From CAZEQJ01 sp964514385 (GTDB lineage: Bacteria > Bacteroidota > Bacteroidia > Cytophagales > Cyclobacteriaceae): a stretch of 21,129 nt of DNA. This document shows positions 7,901-15,365 of the stretch, piece by piece. Below the pieces are notes generated by a model that had not been told where the DNA came from, did not search any database, and worked only from the letters and a program-made list of their open reading frames with translations. Numbering within the stretch: the stretch's first letter is position 1; every line of letters begins with the position of its first letter. The translations under genes and the position numbers were made by a program. The DNA is taken from contig CAZEQJ010000048.1 in NCBI GenBank assembly GCA_964514385.1, positions 1 through 21,129 on the forward strand, in the 5' to 3' direction.

Positions 7901-9766
7901 AGAAGCAAATCCGATGTCAATATCGGTTACATTGACACCGGAATGCCCAAAAAACGTTATGATATTTAACCCTTCATTTACCTGAGAAACGATGTTTATC
8001 GGCTTTACTACTTCTGTACTATTTTTGAATATGGTCTCTATTTTGCCCCCCATAGACTGGCTTTCGGCGATAGCTTCAAACTGTGAAAGGTATATCGAAA
8101 AGAGTCTGAGTTCAGATTCTGTAACACCTCCGCTAAGATGCACACCACGCTTGCGCCATAAAGCAGGTGGTGTGTTTTCAACTTCTTTCACTTTATTCAG
8201 GTAATGCTGAATATCAGCTGTGCTGGTGACTGATAGCCGACCAATAGCAGCCTGTAGTACACCCTCCTGTTCTACATACAATAAATCAGAGCCAGGAGAG
8301 CCATATGTTGGTAAGGTATTGTCAAACCCGTCCACAGGTCGCTGCCCGGGAAGCAGCCCTTTGCCAATGAGGAAAAAATATGATGTCTGAAAATTGCCTG
8401 TGTAATAATCACATAAGGCTTTTATACCTACCGGCCCGCTTTCTCCATAATTAAAAATATTATACACATCCTCTGCCTCCCATACTTCAACTTCGTAATT
8501 GCCCCCTGAAGGGGAAGCGCGATACTGGGCGTATTCTGATAAAATTGCACTGTTCAATTCCCCCGGTACAATAATGACATATGTGGCAGCATCTGGTTCG
8601 GAAAATGAAACTCCCTGTACAACAGGTGTCAGTCTTTTGTCGCTAATGATAAAACGGTTTTCTGCTGCTACTTGTCGGATCACAGTACTTGAAGTATTGC
8701 TGTTCCATTGGATGGAAATCGGGTTTAGCCTGTCGCTGACATCCCATAAAGCTGCACCGGATGCCGGCGGGCTAAACTGAATAAACTTATCGCCTGTGCC
8801 ATCCAGTATAAATGTAGAGGGCTTATCAAATGAAAATGAGCGCGGATAACTGATCCGGAAATACGAGGGGGATATGGCGTCGACTGCGCTGGTTCCTGTG
8901 CCTTTCACATTGATCCCCAGCCATATGCGATCATTGGCAAACTGGTTTTGAGACATGTTAAATTCAGAAAGGTTCCAGTCCTGATTTTCAAAAGTTGCTT
9001 CCCCCAGCACTGTAAGGCCGGCCTCGCTGGCGCCGGCAAGTATATCATATACGTGAACCTGATTATTCCTTGCTGCAACCATCGCCTCCAGTCTGGGGGT
9101 AAAGGAGGTGCCTTGCAAAAAAGTTAGACCCGTAATTTCATATGCCGCCGTTGCAGACGACTGATTCGATCTTTTCTGTATGATGGTGCTTGTCCAGCCT
9201 TCACCCTTTTCTATGTAGCTAAAGCGTGTTGCCGGCTCATTGGCACCTTCAGGATAAATTTTTCCGCCATGGTAATTATCATAATACCTGATAATGGTAT
9301 CGCTGACACAAAATGTTTCGACAGGAAGATTGTTTACATTATTCTGCTGATATGAAACTATACGTCTGCCAAATGGACCGCCAATACTCCATGTCAGAAA
9401 AAAATGGGATTTATTGGTATATACCGGAGATATATTTTGAGGTGGCAAATCAGTATACATGCTCAGTTCCTGTGCGCCATCGTTTGGGAATCCGTAAAAT
9501 TCAAAAAAATCTCCAGGGTCAAAACGACCGTTTTCACTACCTGATACTCGTATGGCCACTTCCTCACCGCGGTAATACAGCCTTAACCTTCTGGGATCAA
9601 TTGCCGAAAGATTATAGCCCAGGCCATCAATATCTTCATAACTTACCCTGTAAATTCCTTCCTGCTCTACACTTAGTTTCAGATACTCCTGAGAAAAATC
9701 TATCCAGTTCAGTTGTGCGTAAACTGAAGCTGAAATAAAAAAGACAGCTATCCAGTATTTCCTCAT
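4937..9766 (-). CDS. porU2: Putative type IX secretion system sortase PorU2 (C25 cysteine peptidase, large multidomain)
   Basis: A 1609-residue exported protein with a signal peptide ending near VYAQ at 15-18. The gingipain-like C25 peptidase domain covers about 390-745: catalytic H608 in FFGHSG, C642 in LLNGCEGG, and a terminal LQGDPAVKIF near 732-741. Then come a CARDB/Ig-like region (about 755-870), a fibronectin-like region (875-975), a probable ILEI/FAM3-like domain (about 1000-1150), further beta-rich segments, and a T9SS sorting/FlgD-like tail from about 1500 (YPYPNPF, AWDGRDEFGDQLANGVYLYRV). Known: PorU removes the sorting tail of T9SS cargo at the cell surface and links cargo to lipopolysaccharide. 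This one is larger than P. gingivalis PorU (about 1,160 residues). It starts with a 4-nt ATGA overlap after porV2, so translation is probably coupled. A surface C25 protease that is itself cargo is the alternative reading. Confidence 0.85.
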   Translation of the reverse strand: MRKYWIAVFFISASVYAQLNWIDFSQEYLKLSVEQEGIYRVSYEDIDGLGYNLSAIDPRRLRLYYRGEEVAIRVSGSENGRFDPGDFFEFYGFPNDGAQELSMYTDLPPQNISPVYTNKSHFFLTWSIGGPFGRRIVSYQQNNVNNLPVETFCVSDTIIRYYDNYHGGKIYPEGANEPATRFSYIEKGEGWTSTIIQKRSNQSSATAAYEITGLTFLQGTSFTPRLEAMVAARNNQVHVYDILAGASEAGLTVLGEATFENQDWNLSEFNMSQNQFANDRIWLGINVKGTGTSAVDAISPSYFRISYPRSFSFDKPSTFILDGTGDKFIQFSPPASGAALWDVSDRLNPISIQWNSNTSSTVIRQVAAENRFIISDKRLTPVVQGVSFSEPDAATYVIIVPGELNSAILSEYAQYRASPSGGNYEVEVWEAEDVYNIFNYGESGPVGIKALCDYYTGNFQTSYFFLIGKGLLPGQRPVDGFDNTLPTYGSPGSDLLYVEQEGVLQAAIGRLSVTSTADIQHYLNKVKEVENTPPALWRKRGVHLSGGVTESELRLFSIYLSQFEAIAESQSMGGKIETIFKNSTEVVKPINIVSQVNEGLNIITFFGHSGVNVTDIDIGFASDETYGYTNKGEYPIILLNGCEGGNIFLNRLSFGEDWIRVANKGAIAVIGHSYYGYPLQLRRWSRRFYERQFGDTATINLPIGRIHQELHNEYIQTFNGDIDQALFQQFILQGDPAVKIFPADKPDYELRPSLVSIGSNDNNPLNALSDSIRLQLIIPNNGIALPSSDSIGISVIRRALPQGNVISSDTLYVAEPPAYIDTISFAIANPVPGQGFGLNSFEVRLDPADLTDELNENNNVAFQEYVIPSTVTINLHPASQSLVAPEPELRWQTTNPFEQELLFEVEIDTTPLFNSPFLQQQIISSRYLAEWLPDYIGAIENVVYYWRTRQQGDDNWTLSSFSVANQKTGWSWRSNEQIASFTEVTNISNVNGIWDFNDITVALEAIADTVPYSNGTALQVELNGDPILYPAAIGSDVCFNNSLILTTFRKEDLVPEPKSAGRLCGRRPRLFNSLTTSDHITTYMNQVDTGDWVLGITQGTVSFSSWTAEAENMLQSLGLPSDFPNAIADGLPVVFLGRRGDAAGSAILTIGTAPSDVISFTENIVDKTKSALLRSGPIGPAYALDSILISFDNVDDDEIEISLYNYDEDTPFFTAINGQRANISSISPGADKLFYLEARVTDESLPDFPSAPRVDLTYLPVPESMLFIPDDIFASLPDTTISQGVVYQDSLELINVSGYPYLDSLSIITETGTTSDTLRLLPLSFKSSVPLRYDTRDGGAPRDLTFRLINPDRESVNNRVQLDNYLIVDNDELNPFVQVRVDGRLLLDGDIVAASPLIEISLRDENTSLRLDDTTYVSVFIKGSCETCIFRRIPYTSGEISWDFRESSSELVINYMPENLENDIYTLRVQSSDVAGNESGNPPYEINFEVVNESTLTNVYPYPNPFSDNVRFIFTLTGNQLPDEFSIRIFTIGGRQVRLITRDMLGPINIGNNITTYAWDGRDEFGDQLANGVYLYRVDASIEGEPIEVRPTAGDRSFTNGFGKLYLLR
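4940..5269 (-). other. T9SS C-terminal sorting / FlgD-like domain of PorU2
   Basis: This codes for about residues 1500-1609 of PorU2. It opens with the PNPF motif usual at the start of T9SS type A sorting domains and contains the WDGRDEFGDQLANGVYLYR pattern and a short hydrophobic end (GKLYLLR). It implies that PorU2 itself is delivered to the surface by the T9SS. Confidence 0.75.
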
Positions 9767-10809
9767 CTGATCTGATCAAATTCCACACCCAGTGACACCA
9801 CATGACTGAATAAACCACCTGAGGTAGACTCAGTAAAATTGCTCAATGCATAATCAAGTCTAAACCCTGACCATCTGAGGCCGGCGCCTATAGTAGGCTC
9901 TGCGATAAACTGATCTGCAAAATCAATGCGTTGTATATTAAAAACACCAGCTCTTAGATACACCAGTGACCGGTAATCGATTTCGACACCTGCCCTTGGG
10001 TCAAGACTGAGGGTATTACCGGAGAGCAGTACATTGCGCTCACCATCAAATGTAGTCTCCACATCCAGCGATGGTATAAACGTAAACTCCTGAAATGTAA
10101 TGCTACGCGATATTCCCATGATCATTCTAGGCAATGTAAGTTCATCGGACTGATTCCGCAAAGTATTCCCTGTAAGAGCAAAAACTTCTTCGAGCTCATC
10201 CACATTATGATTCCATCTTGTAAAGGTGGTAGTAACGTCGCGTATTACACCTGCAAGCTGCCATTCACCAAGTTCCAGATTAAACCCGGCATCCAGCCCG
10301 AAGCCCCAGGCTGATGCAAAATCACCTACACTCCTCCTGATGATTTTCCCGGACAGGCCATAGGAAAAGCCGTTGATTTTACGGCTGAAACTCAATAGCA
10401 CGCCAATATCTGCCGCACTGAAAAATGCAATATTGTCATAGTTTATTCTTCCATTCGCATCATAGAGGTAACGTGTATCCGGGATATCATCTACTGCCAG
10501 CCGGATAAACGATAACCCAATAGCAGTCGTTGTATCCAGCTTATGGCTGTAACCTAAATAGTCAAAGTTGGCTATACCAGCAAAATAACGTGCATGCATA
10601 AAGGAAAGATCGTTGGCCCTGTCCATGGCTATCATTCTGGAAGGATTCCAGTAAGAAGCTTCAGCGCCAAAGGTGTTGGATACCTGAGCTTTACCCATAC
10701 CATAGGATCGGCTGCCAATACCCAGATGCAGGTATTCATTGCTGAATTTCGGAGTGATCTGAGCAAAAACTCCCACACTGCTTACACACAAAAACAGAAG
10801 TAATTTCAT
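9763..10809 (-). CDS. porV2: PorV/PorQ-family outer-membrane beta-barrel (PorV2)
   Basis: A 348-residue protein with a clear signal peptide (MKLLLFLCVSSVGVFAQ) and no TPR or enzymatic motif. The mature start, with the GIGSRSYGMGKAQVS and EASYWNPS segments at about 33-60, is typical of the PorV/PorQ subset of the FadL-like barrel family. The rest is alternating amphipathic strands. Known: PorV is the outer-membrane shuttle that receives T9SS cargo from the translocon and hands it to the PorU sortase. Pairing with a PorU-type gene downstream fits a second PorV/PorU module. I used the ATG at 10809; a TTG two codons upstream is possible but less likely. It is first in a two-gene operon and diverges from padR across 123 bp with shared repeats. 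Confidence 0.85.
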   Translation of the reverse strand: MKLLLFLCVSSVGVFAQITPKFSNEYLHLGIGSRSYGMGKAQVSNTFGAEASYWNPSRMIAMDRANDLSFMHARYFAGIANFDYLGYSHKLDTTTAIGLSFIRLAVDDIPDTRYLYDANGRINYDNIAFFSAADIGVLLSFSRKINGFSYGLSGKIIRRSVGDFASAWGFGLDAGFNLELGEWQLAGVIRDVTTTFTRWNHNVDELEEVFALTGNTLRNQSDELTLPRMIMGISRSITFQEFTFIPSLDVETTFDGERNVLLSGNTLSLDPRAGVEIDYRSLVYLRAGVFNIQRIDFADQFIAEPTIGAGLRWSGFRLDYALSNFTESTSGGLFSHVVSLGVEFDQIR

Positions 10810-10822
10810 CCTCAATATAACT

Positions 10823-10853
10823 TAAAAATAGTACCTCACAGTTTCCTGTACAA
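10823..10853 (-). promoter_or_regulatory. Putative porV2-porU2 promoter (TTG-N20-TATTTTTA)
   Basis: On the minus strand TTG (10853-10851), a 20-bp spacer and TATTTTTA (10830-10823) precede the porV2 ATG by 13 nt. The last base departs from TAnnTTTG. An ATAGTAC box (10828-10834) overlaps the -7 element. Confidence 0.35.
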
Positions 10854-10901
10854 CTGAATCTAAAAATTTCCGTATAGTACTTTGTATTACATAGTACTAT
10901 A
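10828..10901. promoter_or_regulatory. Three ATAGTAC boxes between porV2 and padR: candidate PadR operators
   Basis: ATAGTAC is found at 10828-10834, 10874-10880 and 10891-10897. The last lies in a perfect 10-bp palindrome, ATAGTACTAT (10891-10900), and the middle one in AGTACT. The middle and right copies are 17 bp apart and flank the padR -33 TTTG; the left copy overlaps the porV2 -7 element. PadR regulators commonly bind dyad operators at their own promoters, so autoregulation and control of the divergent operon are plausible. Confidence 0.45.
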
Positions 10902-10911
10902 TGTATATTTG
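10881..10911 (+). promoter_or_regulatory. padR promoter, TTTG-N19-TATATTTG
   Basis: TTTG at 10881-10884, a 19-bp spacer, then TATATTTG at 10904-10911: an exact match to the Bacteroidota -33/-7 consensus in sequence and spacing. The padR ATG is 21 nt downstream at 10933. This is the best promoter in the window. Confidence 0.7.
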
Positions 10912-10932
10912 TATGGTCAAAAACAAAACGCA

Positions 10933-11295
10933 ATGAAATTAGAGAACACCCAAATTCAGATGCGGAAAGGGGTGCTGGAGCTTTGCATACTTCACATCAT
11001 CAGTCGTGGCGAGGTATATGCTTCGGACATGCTGGAAGAGCTGACGGCTGCAAAAATCATGATTGTAGAAGGTACGCTATATCCACTCCTCACGCGTCTG
11101 CGCAAATCGGGACTTGTCGACTACAAATGGGTAGAGTCAAGTTCGGGGCCGCCACGTAAGTATTATACGCTCACCTCCTCTGGAGAGGCATTTCTTTCGG
11201 ATCTTCATCAGACCTGGGAGGAGTTAATTTCCTCCACCTCAAAAATCATCGGGACTCAAAAGCAAGCGAAAAAAACTCAAAATAAACAGGCATGA
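10933..11295 (+). CDS. PadR-family transcriptional regulator
   Basis: A 120-residue regulator with the PadR winged helix: an N-terminal MRKGVLELCILHIIS helix, the YASDMLEEL helix, a recognition-helix region with GTLYPLLTRLRKSGLV, then the wing SSGPPRKYYTLTSSG. The tail is basic and has no large PadR-C domain, so this is the short PadR-s2 type, which dimerises through its last helix. I chose the ATG at 10933: it follows the promoter at 10881-10911 and gives the family's usual N-terminus. The earlier in-frame ATG at 10882 would overlap the promoter. Its stop overlaps the start of the PspC gene by 4 nt (ATGA), so the two form an operon. The PadR-PspC/DUF2807 pairing recurs in Bacteroidota; repression of its own operon is likely. 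Confidence 0.9.
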   Translation: MKLENTQIQMRKGVLELCILHIISRGEVYASDMLEELTAAKIMIVEGTLYPLLTRLRKSGLVDYKWVESSSGPPRKYYTLTSSGEAFLSDLHQTWEELISSTSKIIGTQKQAKKTQNKQA

Positions 11296-13724
11296 AAAAG
11301 AATATATCCATCAATATTTCGGGTATAATCTTCCATATCGAAGAAGACGGATATGAGAAGCTGAAAAATTACCTGGAATCAATCAATAAATATTTTTCTA
11401 CGTTTGAAGACAGCGGCGAAATCATTTCAGATATTGAAATGCGAATCGCCGAAATTTTCCTTAAAAAGCTCAATAACCAGAAGCAGGTCATTGCCCTTGA
11501 AGATGTGGACAATCTGATGGCCACTATGGGAAGTATTCGTGATTTTCAAACCATGGAAGATGGCGAGGTCGACGAGGCAGAGAGTACGACAGAAGAACAA
11601 TCGGGAGAAAAAACCACAGGTCAGCGTATTGCACGTGACCTCAACCGACGTATAATCACCGGTGTATGTGCCGGTCTGGGAGCCCATTTTCATGTGGATC
11701 CGCTTACGATCCGGCTTATTTTTATTATCGTGTTTCTGTCGGGATTTTATACAAATGGCACCACATATGCGATTACGGCCATAATCTATATTATATTTTC
11801 GGTTGTATTTCCCGGAAGCCGTGAGATTCAGGAGGATAAAAAACTGAAAAAGCTGTTTCGCAGCAGTGACGATCGTGTGCTTGCAGGGGTGAGTAGCGGG
11901 CTGGCGGCCTATTTTGCGGTGGATGTTACCATCATCCGAATTATTTTTATTCTTACCACCTTTTTCTTTTTTACCGGAGCCATTGCCTATCTCATACTTT
12001 GGATCATTACGCCGGAGGCAAAATCTATAACAGATAAGGTAGAAATGCAGGGTAATCCCGTGACGCTATCTAATATTGAATCTAGTTTGCGTAAAAACCT
12101 CAATGTTAAGGATGACGAAGAAAATCTTCTGATCAAAATCCTGCTTTTCCCTTTCCGGATACTTAGTCAGGTTTTTATGTGGATGTCAAAGGCACTTGGT
12201 CCGTTTTTACGATTTACTTTAGAGGCTGTTCGTGTGCTTGCAGGCGTAATTCTTACTTTGATCAGCTTTCCTGGCATTATCGTATTTACCATATTTATTT
12301 TTGTCGGTTTGAATGCCATGTCTGCTGCTGCTTTTTTCCACTGGGACCTGCCCATAAACCTTGATGCTCTTGGTATCCCTGAAGGAGTATTGCTTCCGGT
12401 ATATCTGCAGCTGGTGATACCGCTTGTATTTATATTAATGGCAGGTATATCCATTATACGTAAAAAGAAGACCATTACACCTCAGGTAGGATGGCCTCTT
12501 TTTGCCGTCTGGATGATCAGTGGCGTGGTGCTGTTATTCACCTTTCCTGACTTTGTATACCGTTATCGAGATGAAGGGAAAATATATGAAGAATCAAGCT
12601 ACGGTCAGCTGGAGGAGGTGATTCATCTCGATATCAATGCAATGGATGAAACAATGGAGTATGAAGACGTATCTTTTTTGCTATACCCCGCAGAAGATTC
12701 GCTGCTGACCATAGAAAATACGGTTTATTCCAGAGGAATAAGCAGGTCGAATGCACAGGAATTTGCCCGTAAAACAATATATGGAATCAACAGGGCAAAC
12801 GGAACCTTCGTATTTGACAACCACCTGAAGGTTGCCAATGAAAATTACCGTTTCCAGCGTATCGACGTATCCATTGCCATCCCGGAACAACAAAAATTTA
12901 CGATTTCTCCAGACTTCGTTGAGTTGATAGAAGATAATCTTCGGTATAAATATGGCATTGACAGGATCAACGCCCAGGATACCCTCTATTTTTCAGAAGG
13001 AGAAATAATCAAGTCTACTGCCGCATCCCAACGTGCGCCTGTGAAAATTAATGATGAGGTGCCTGGCATCAGTGATTCGGATGATTTCATATCACTTGAG
13101 CCCTTTGACGAGATCGTATTGATCGGACCTTTCATAGTAGAGCTGATCGAAGGTGAAAATAATGGGATGCGTATTGAAGGAAATGAACGTGCCGTTCGAG
13201 AGATGTCGTGGAATATCAAGGGGGAAAAATTCGAGGCTAAGTACAGAAAAAACTGGGACTGGGATATCCCTTTCCGGATCAATGAAATCAAGGCAGAAGA
13301 AATAAAACTGATTATTCAGATTGAAAACCTCGAAAAGCTGGAAGCTAAAGGTGCTACCCGGATCAACAGCGCTGGATTATCCAATGTAAACAACCTTTCC
13401 CTGGAGCTGGCCGGAGGTGTTGACTGCACGCTGAACAATGTAACAGCCAACCAGCTGGATGTTTCATTGATAGGAGCATCAAAATTAACGATCAATGGCA
13501 CCGCCGAGGAGCTTGATGCAGAAATACTTGGGGCTTCTCTTTTACGGGGGCGTGACATGAAAACGGAGGAAAGCACTATTGAAGCAATCGGTGCCAGTAT
13601 CTGCGAAATATGGGTTACCCGATATCTGGACGCAGAAGCGAGTGGAGCTAGTAAAATTTCATACCGGGGTAGCCCGCGTATAAGGGATCGTTCAGGACTG
13701 ACAGGGATTCTGGAAAAAAATTGA
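11292..13724 (+). CDS. Membrane protein with two PspC domains and a C-terminal DUF2807 (GIN-type) beta-helix
   Basis: This 810-residue integral membrane protein has four parts. An N-terminal cytoplasmic domain spans about 1-90 and is of a kind often fused to PspC in this phylum. Two tandem PspC domains follow, near 114-172 (RRIITGVCAGLGAHFHVD) and 190-242 (DDRVLAGVSSGLAAYFAVD), each with hydrophobic helices. More membrane segments lie near 310-342, 365-388 and 400-420. A soluble region leads to DUF2807 from about 603 to 800, whose GAS triplets at 728, 747, 767 and 785 recur every 18-20 residues, as expected of beta-helix rungs. PspC in proteobacteria senses inner-membrane damage. Here, with its PadR partner, an envelope-stress role is inferred. 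The partner or stress signal is unknown. The gene ends at a strong terminator. Confidence 0.85.
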   Translation: MKKNISINISGIIFHIEEDGYEKLKNYLESINKYFSTFEDSGEIISDIEMRIAEIFLKKLNNQKQVIALEDVDNLMATMGSIRDFQTMEDGEVDEAESTTEEQSGEKTTGQRIARDLNRRIITGVCAGLGAHFHVDPLTIRLIFIIVFLSGFYTNGTTYAITAIIYIIFSVVFPGSREIQEDKKLKKLFRSSDDRVLAGVSSGLAAYFAVDVTIIRIIFILTTFFFFTGAIAYLILWIITPEAKSITDKVEMQGNPVTLSNIESSLRKNLNVKDDEENLLIKILLFPFRILSQVFMWMSKALGPFLRFTLEAVRVLAGVILTLISFPGIIVFTIFIFVGLNAMSAAAFFHWDLPINLDALGIPEGVLLPVYLQLVIPLVFILMAGISIIRKKKTITPQVGWPLFAVWMISGVVLLFTFPDFVYRYRDEGKIYEESSYGQLEEVIHLDINAMDETMEYEDVSFLLYPAEDSLLTIENTVYSRGISRSNAQEFARKTIYGINRANGTFVFDNHLKVANENYRFQRIDVSIAIPEQQKFTISPDFVELIEDNLRYKYGIDRINAQDTLYFSEGEIIKSTAASQRAPVKINDEVPGISDSDDFISLEPFDEIVLIGPFIVELIEGENNGMRIEGNERAVREMSWNIKGEKFEAKYRKNWDWDIPFRINEIKAEEIKLIIQIENLEKLEAKGATRINSAGLSNVNNLSLELAGGVDCTLNNVTANQLDVSLIGASKLTINGTAEELDAEILGASLLRGRDMKTEESTIEAIGASICEIWVTRYLDAEASGASKISYRGSPRIRDRSGLTGILEKN

Positions 13725-13747
13725 CTTAAAAGAAAAAATGTATAGAT

Positions 13748-13775
13748 AAAAAAAGGGGCTGATGCCCCTTTTTTT
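13748..13775. terminator. Bidirectional intrinsic terminator between the PspC gene and mdh
   Basis: A7-GGGGC-TGAT-GCCCC-T7: a 5-bp GC stem (13755-13759 with 13764-13768) and 4-nt loop, flanked by A and T tracts that extend the pairing. It sits 23 nt after the PspC stop and 17 nt from the mdh stop, so it can end transcription from both sides. Confidence 0.85.
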
Positions 13776-13792
13776 ATTTTATATAAGTGGAA

Positions 13793-14719
13793 TTAGAGCT
13801 TATCAAGCACTTCCATTACTTCGCGCACATGAGCCTCTGATGTTTTGAGCAGTTCTTTTTCCTCATCATTAAGATCCAGTTCAATCACCTTCTCAATTCC
13901 ATTTTTCCCCAGAATTACCGGAGCGCCAAGATAGCAGTTGTCAATACCGTATTCTCCTGTAAGCTGCAGGCAAACGGGGAATACACGCTTCTGGTCTCTG
14001 ACAATAGCCTCTACCATCTGTGCTGCAGCAGACCCTGGTGCATACCATGCAGATGTTCCCATCAATTTTACGAGTTCACCACCTCCAAACTTAGTACGCT
14101 CAATGATGGCATCCAGCTTGTCTTTGGCAATCAATTCCGTAACCGGAATACCACCAACTGTTGTGTAACGTGGCAGCGGCACCATAGTATCGCCATGACC
14201 GCCCATCAATACCGCCTGTATATCTTTAGGCGAAACATTCAGTTCTTCCGCAAGAAAAGCGCGGTATCGTGCTGTATCGAGGATGCCAGCCATGCCCATA
14301 AGCTTTGTCTTAGGTAATTTTGACGTTATATGCGCCTGATATGTCATCACATCCAGTGGGTTGGATACCACGATAATGATGGCTTCCGGGCTATATTTCA
14401 TGATATTTTCGGTTACCGTCTTTACAATACCAGCATTGGTACCGATAAGATCATCCCGGCTCATGCCCGGCTTTCTTGGCAAACCTGAAGTAATTACCAC
14501 AACTTCACTTCCGGCTGTTTTTGCATAGTCATTGGTTACACCGACAGTGCGTGTATCGTATAAGTTGATGGGTGATTTTTGCCATATATCAAGTGCCTTT
14601 CCCTCTGCAAGGCCATCCTTGATGTCTAACAATACAACTTCGTTAGCAATCTCACGATATGCCAATACATCCGCACAGGTTGCTCCAACATTGCCTGCGC
14701 CAACTACAGTAACTTTCAT
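13793..14719 (-). CDS. mdh: NAD-dependent malate dehydrogenase
   Basis: Catalyses malate to oxaloacetate with NAD+ in the TCA cycle, in the cytoplasm. The 308 residues match the LactDH-like (type 3) MDH found in Bacteroidota. The Rossmann fold shows GAGNVG at 7-12, and D32 in LLDI favours NAD over NADP. The substrate loop has R82 and R88 in LPRKPGMSR; an arginine at the first position instead of glutamine marks malate over lactate specificity. SNPLDV (119-124) and the catalytic pair D148 and H175 (GMAGILDTAR, GGHGDT), together with R151, are all present. It is apparently monocistronic, with a terminator just past its stop and 131 bp before the next gene. No exact promoter consensus was found upstream. 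Confidence 0.97.
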   Translation of the reverse strand: MKVTVVGAGNVGATCADVLAYREIANEVVLLDIKDGLAEGKALDIWQKSPINLYDTRTVGVTNDYAKTAGSEVVVITSGLPRKPGMSRDDLIGTNAGIVKTVTENIMKYSPEAIIIVVSNPLDVMTYQAHITSKLPKTKLMGMAGILDTARYRAFLAEELNVSPKDIQAVLMGGHGDTMVPLPRYTTVGGIPVTELIAKDKLDAIIERTKFGGGELVKLMGTSAWYAPGSAAAQMVEAIVRDQKRVFPVCLQLTGEYGIDNCYLGAPVILGKNGIEKVIELDLNDEEKELLKTSEAHVREVMEVLDKL

Positions 14720-14850
14720 TTTAAATTATTTTATGGTTGATAATCGGACTCAATACTCACTCACGAAGTTAAAACAAAATCAGTTACAACCGGCGGTGCT
14801 TGACCTAAATCATAAGGTCGGCTGATAACTGCCTGTGTGATAACTCCCGC

Positions 14851-15273
14851 TTAAGATGGCCAGGCGTACCAGGGTATACGGAGCAGGATAAGAAATAGCC
14901 CGATACCATAGAAGATCGCTATATTGCGAGACTTTTTCTGATCATCGCCTGCCCGCTTGGCTCTGGAATAGCCAATCGTAATAAGGGCAATGGCAATAAT
15001 ATTGGTGAGCGGGTGCTCAAGGATATAAAGTCTGGAAACAGATTCTCCCATAGCCTCCCCGGAAAAATTAGCAAAACCAAGAGGTGAAACAAAATAGATG
15101 ACAAGCCCGAATACAAGCTGTACATGCGCGCCGATAAGACCTAAAAGGGTAACGGGTTTATTAAATGGCTTTGAACCTGCAAGATTGATTATGGAAATCA
15201 AAATGGCAACAATAAGCAACCCCAGTGTAAGGTAGGCTGTGTATGAATGTAAATGCTTAAGTCCTGTATACAT
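14851..15273 (-). CDS. Small four-helix membrane protein, cytochrome b-like (function unknown)
   Basis: A 140-residue hydrophobic protein with four predicted transmembrane helices near residues 12-32, 40-62, 84-103 and 117-138. Histidines sit at membrane-edge positions: H7 and H9 before helix 1, H50 inside helix 2 (LIGAHVQLVFGLVIYF) and H87 at the start of helix 3 (ILEHPLTNI). The pattern resembles small Bacteroidota proteins often labelled cytochrome B, and the paired intramembrane histidines could ligate haem; this is inference, and no CxxCH is present. It lies between mdh and tilS on the same strand but has its own promoter, so a functional link to malate metabolism or the respiratory chain is only suggestive. 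Confidence 0.75.
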   Translation of the reverse strand: MYTGLKHLHSYTAYLTLGLLIVAILISIINLAGSKPFNKPVTLLGLIGAHVQLVFGLVIYFVSPLGFANFSGEAMGESVSRLYILEHPLTNIIAIALITIGYSRAKRAGDDQKKSRNIAIFYGIGLFLILLRIPWYAWPS

Positions 15274-15287
15274 ATTTATTTTTGGAT

Positions 15288-15320
15288 CAAATTTAACAGT
15301 GGTAACGGAATAATTACAAA
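15288..15320 (-). promoter_or_regulatory. Promoter of the four-helix membrane protein gene (TTTG-N21-TAAATTTG)
   Basis: On the minus strand TTTG, a 21-bp spacer and TAAATTTG (15295-15288), an exact -7 match, lie 14 nt before the ATG at 15273. The spacer is slightly long. Confidence 0.5.
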
Positions 15321-15365
15321 TACACCTGAACTGTTTCGGTAAATGAACAGATTATTAAGGTAAAC

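Noticed and set aside
9313..9738. A 141-codon plus-strand frame antisense to porU2
   Set aside because: It lies wholly within the well-supported signal peptide and N-terminal region of PorU2; it shows no recognisable domain and no promoter.
10882..10932. N-terminal extension of PadR from an ATG at 10882
   Set aside because: It would translate the promoter itself: the -33/-7 elements at 10881-10911 match consensus with 19-bp spacing, and the ATG at 10933 gives the normal PadR N-terminus.
14720..14790. Possible mdh promoter with TTTG then TATTGAGT after 19 bp
   Set aside because: The downstream hexamer departs from TAnnTTTG at several positions; too weak to list.
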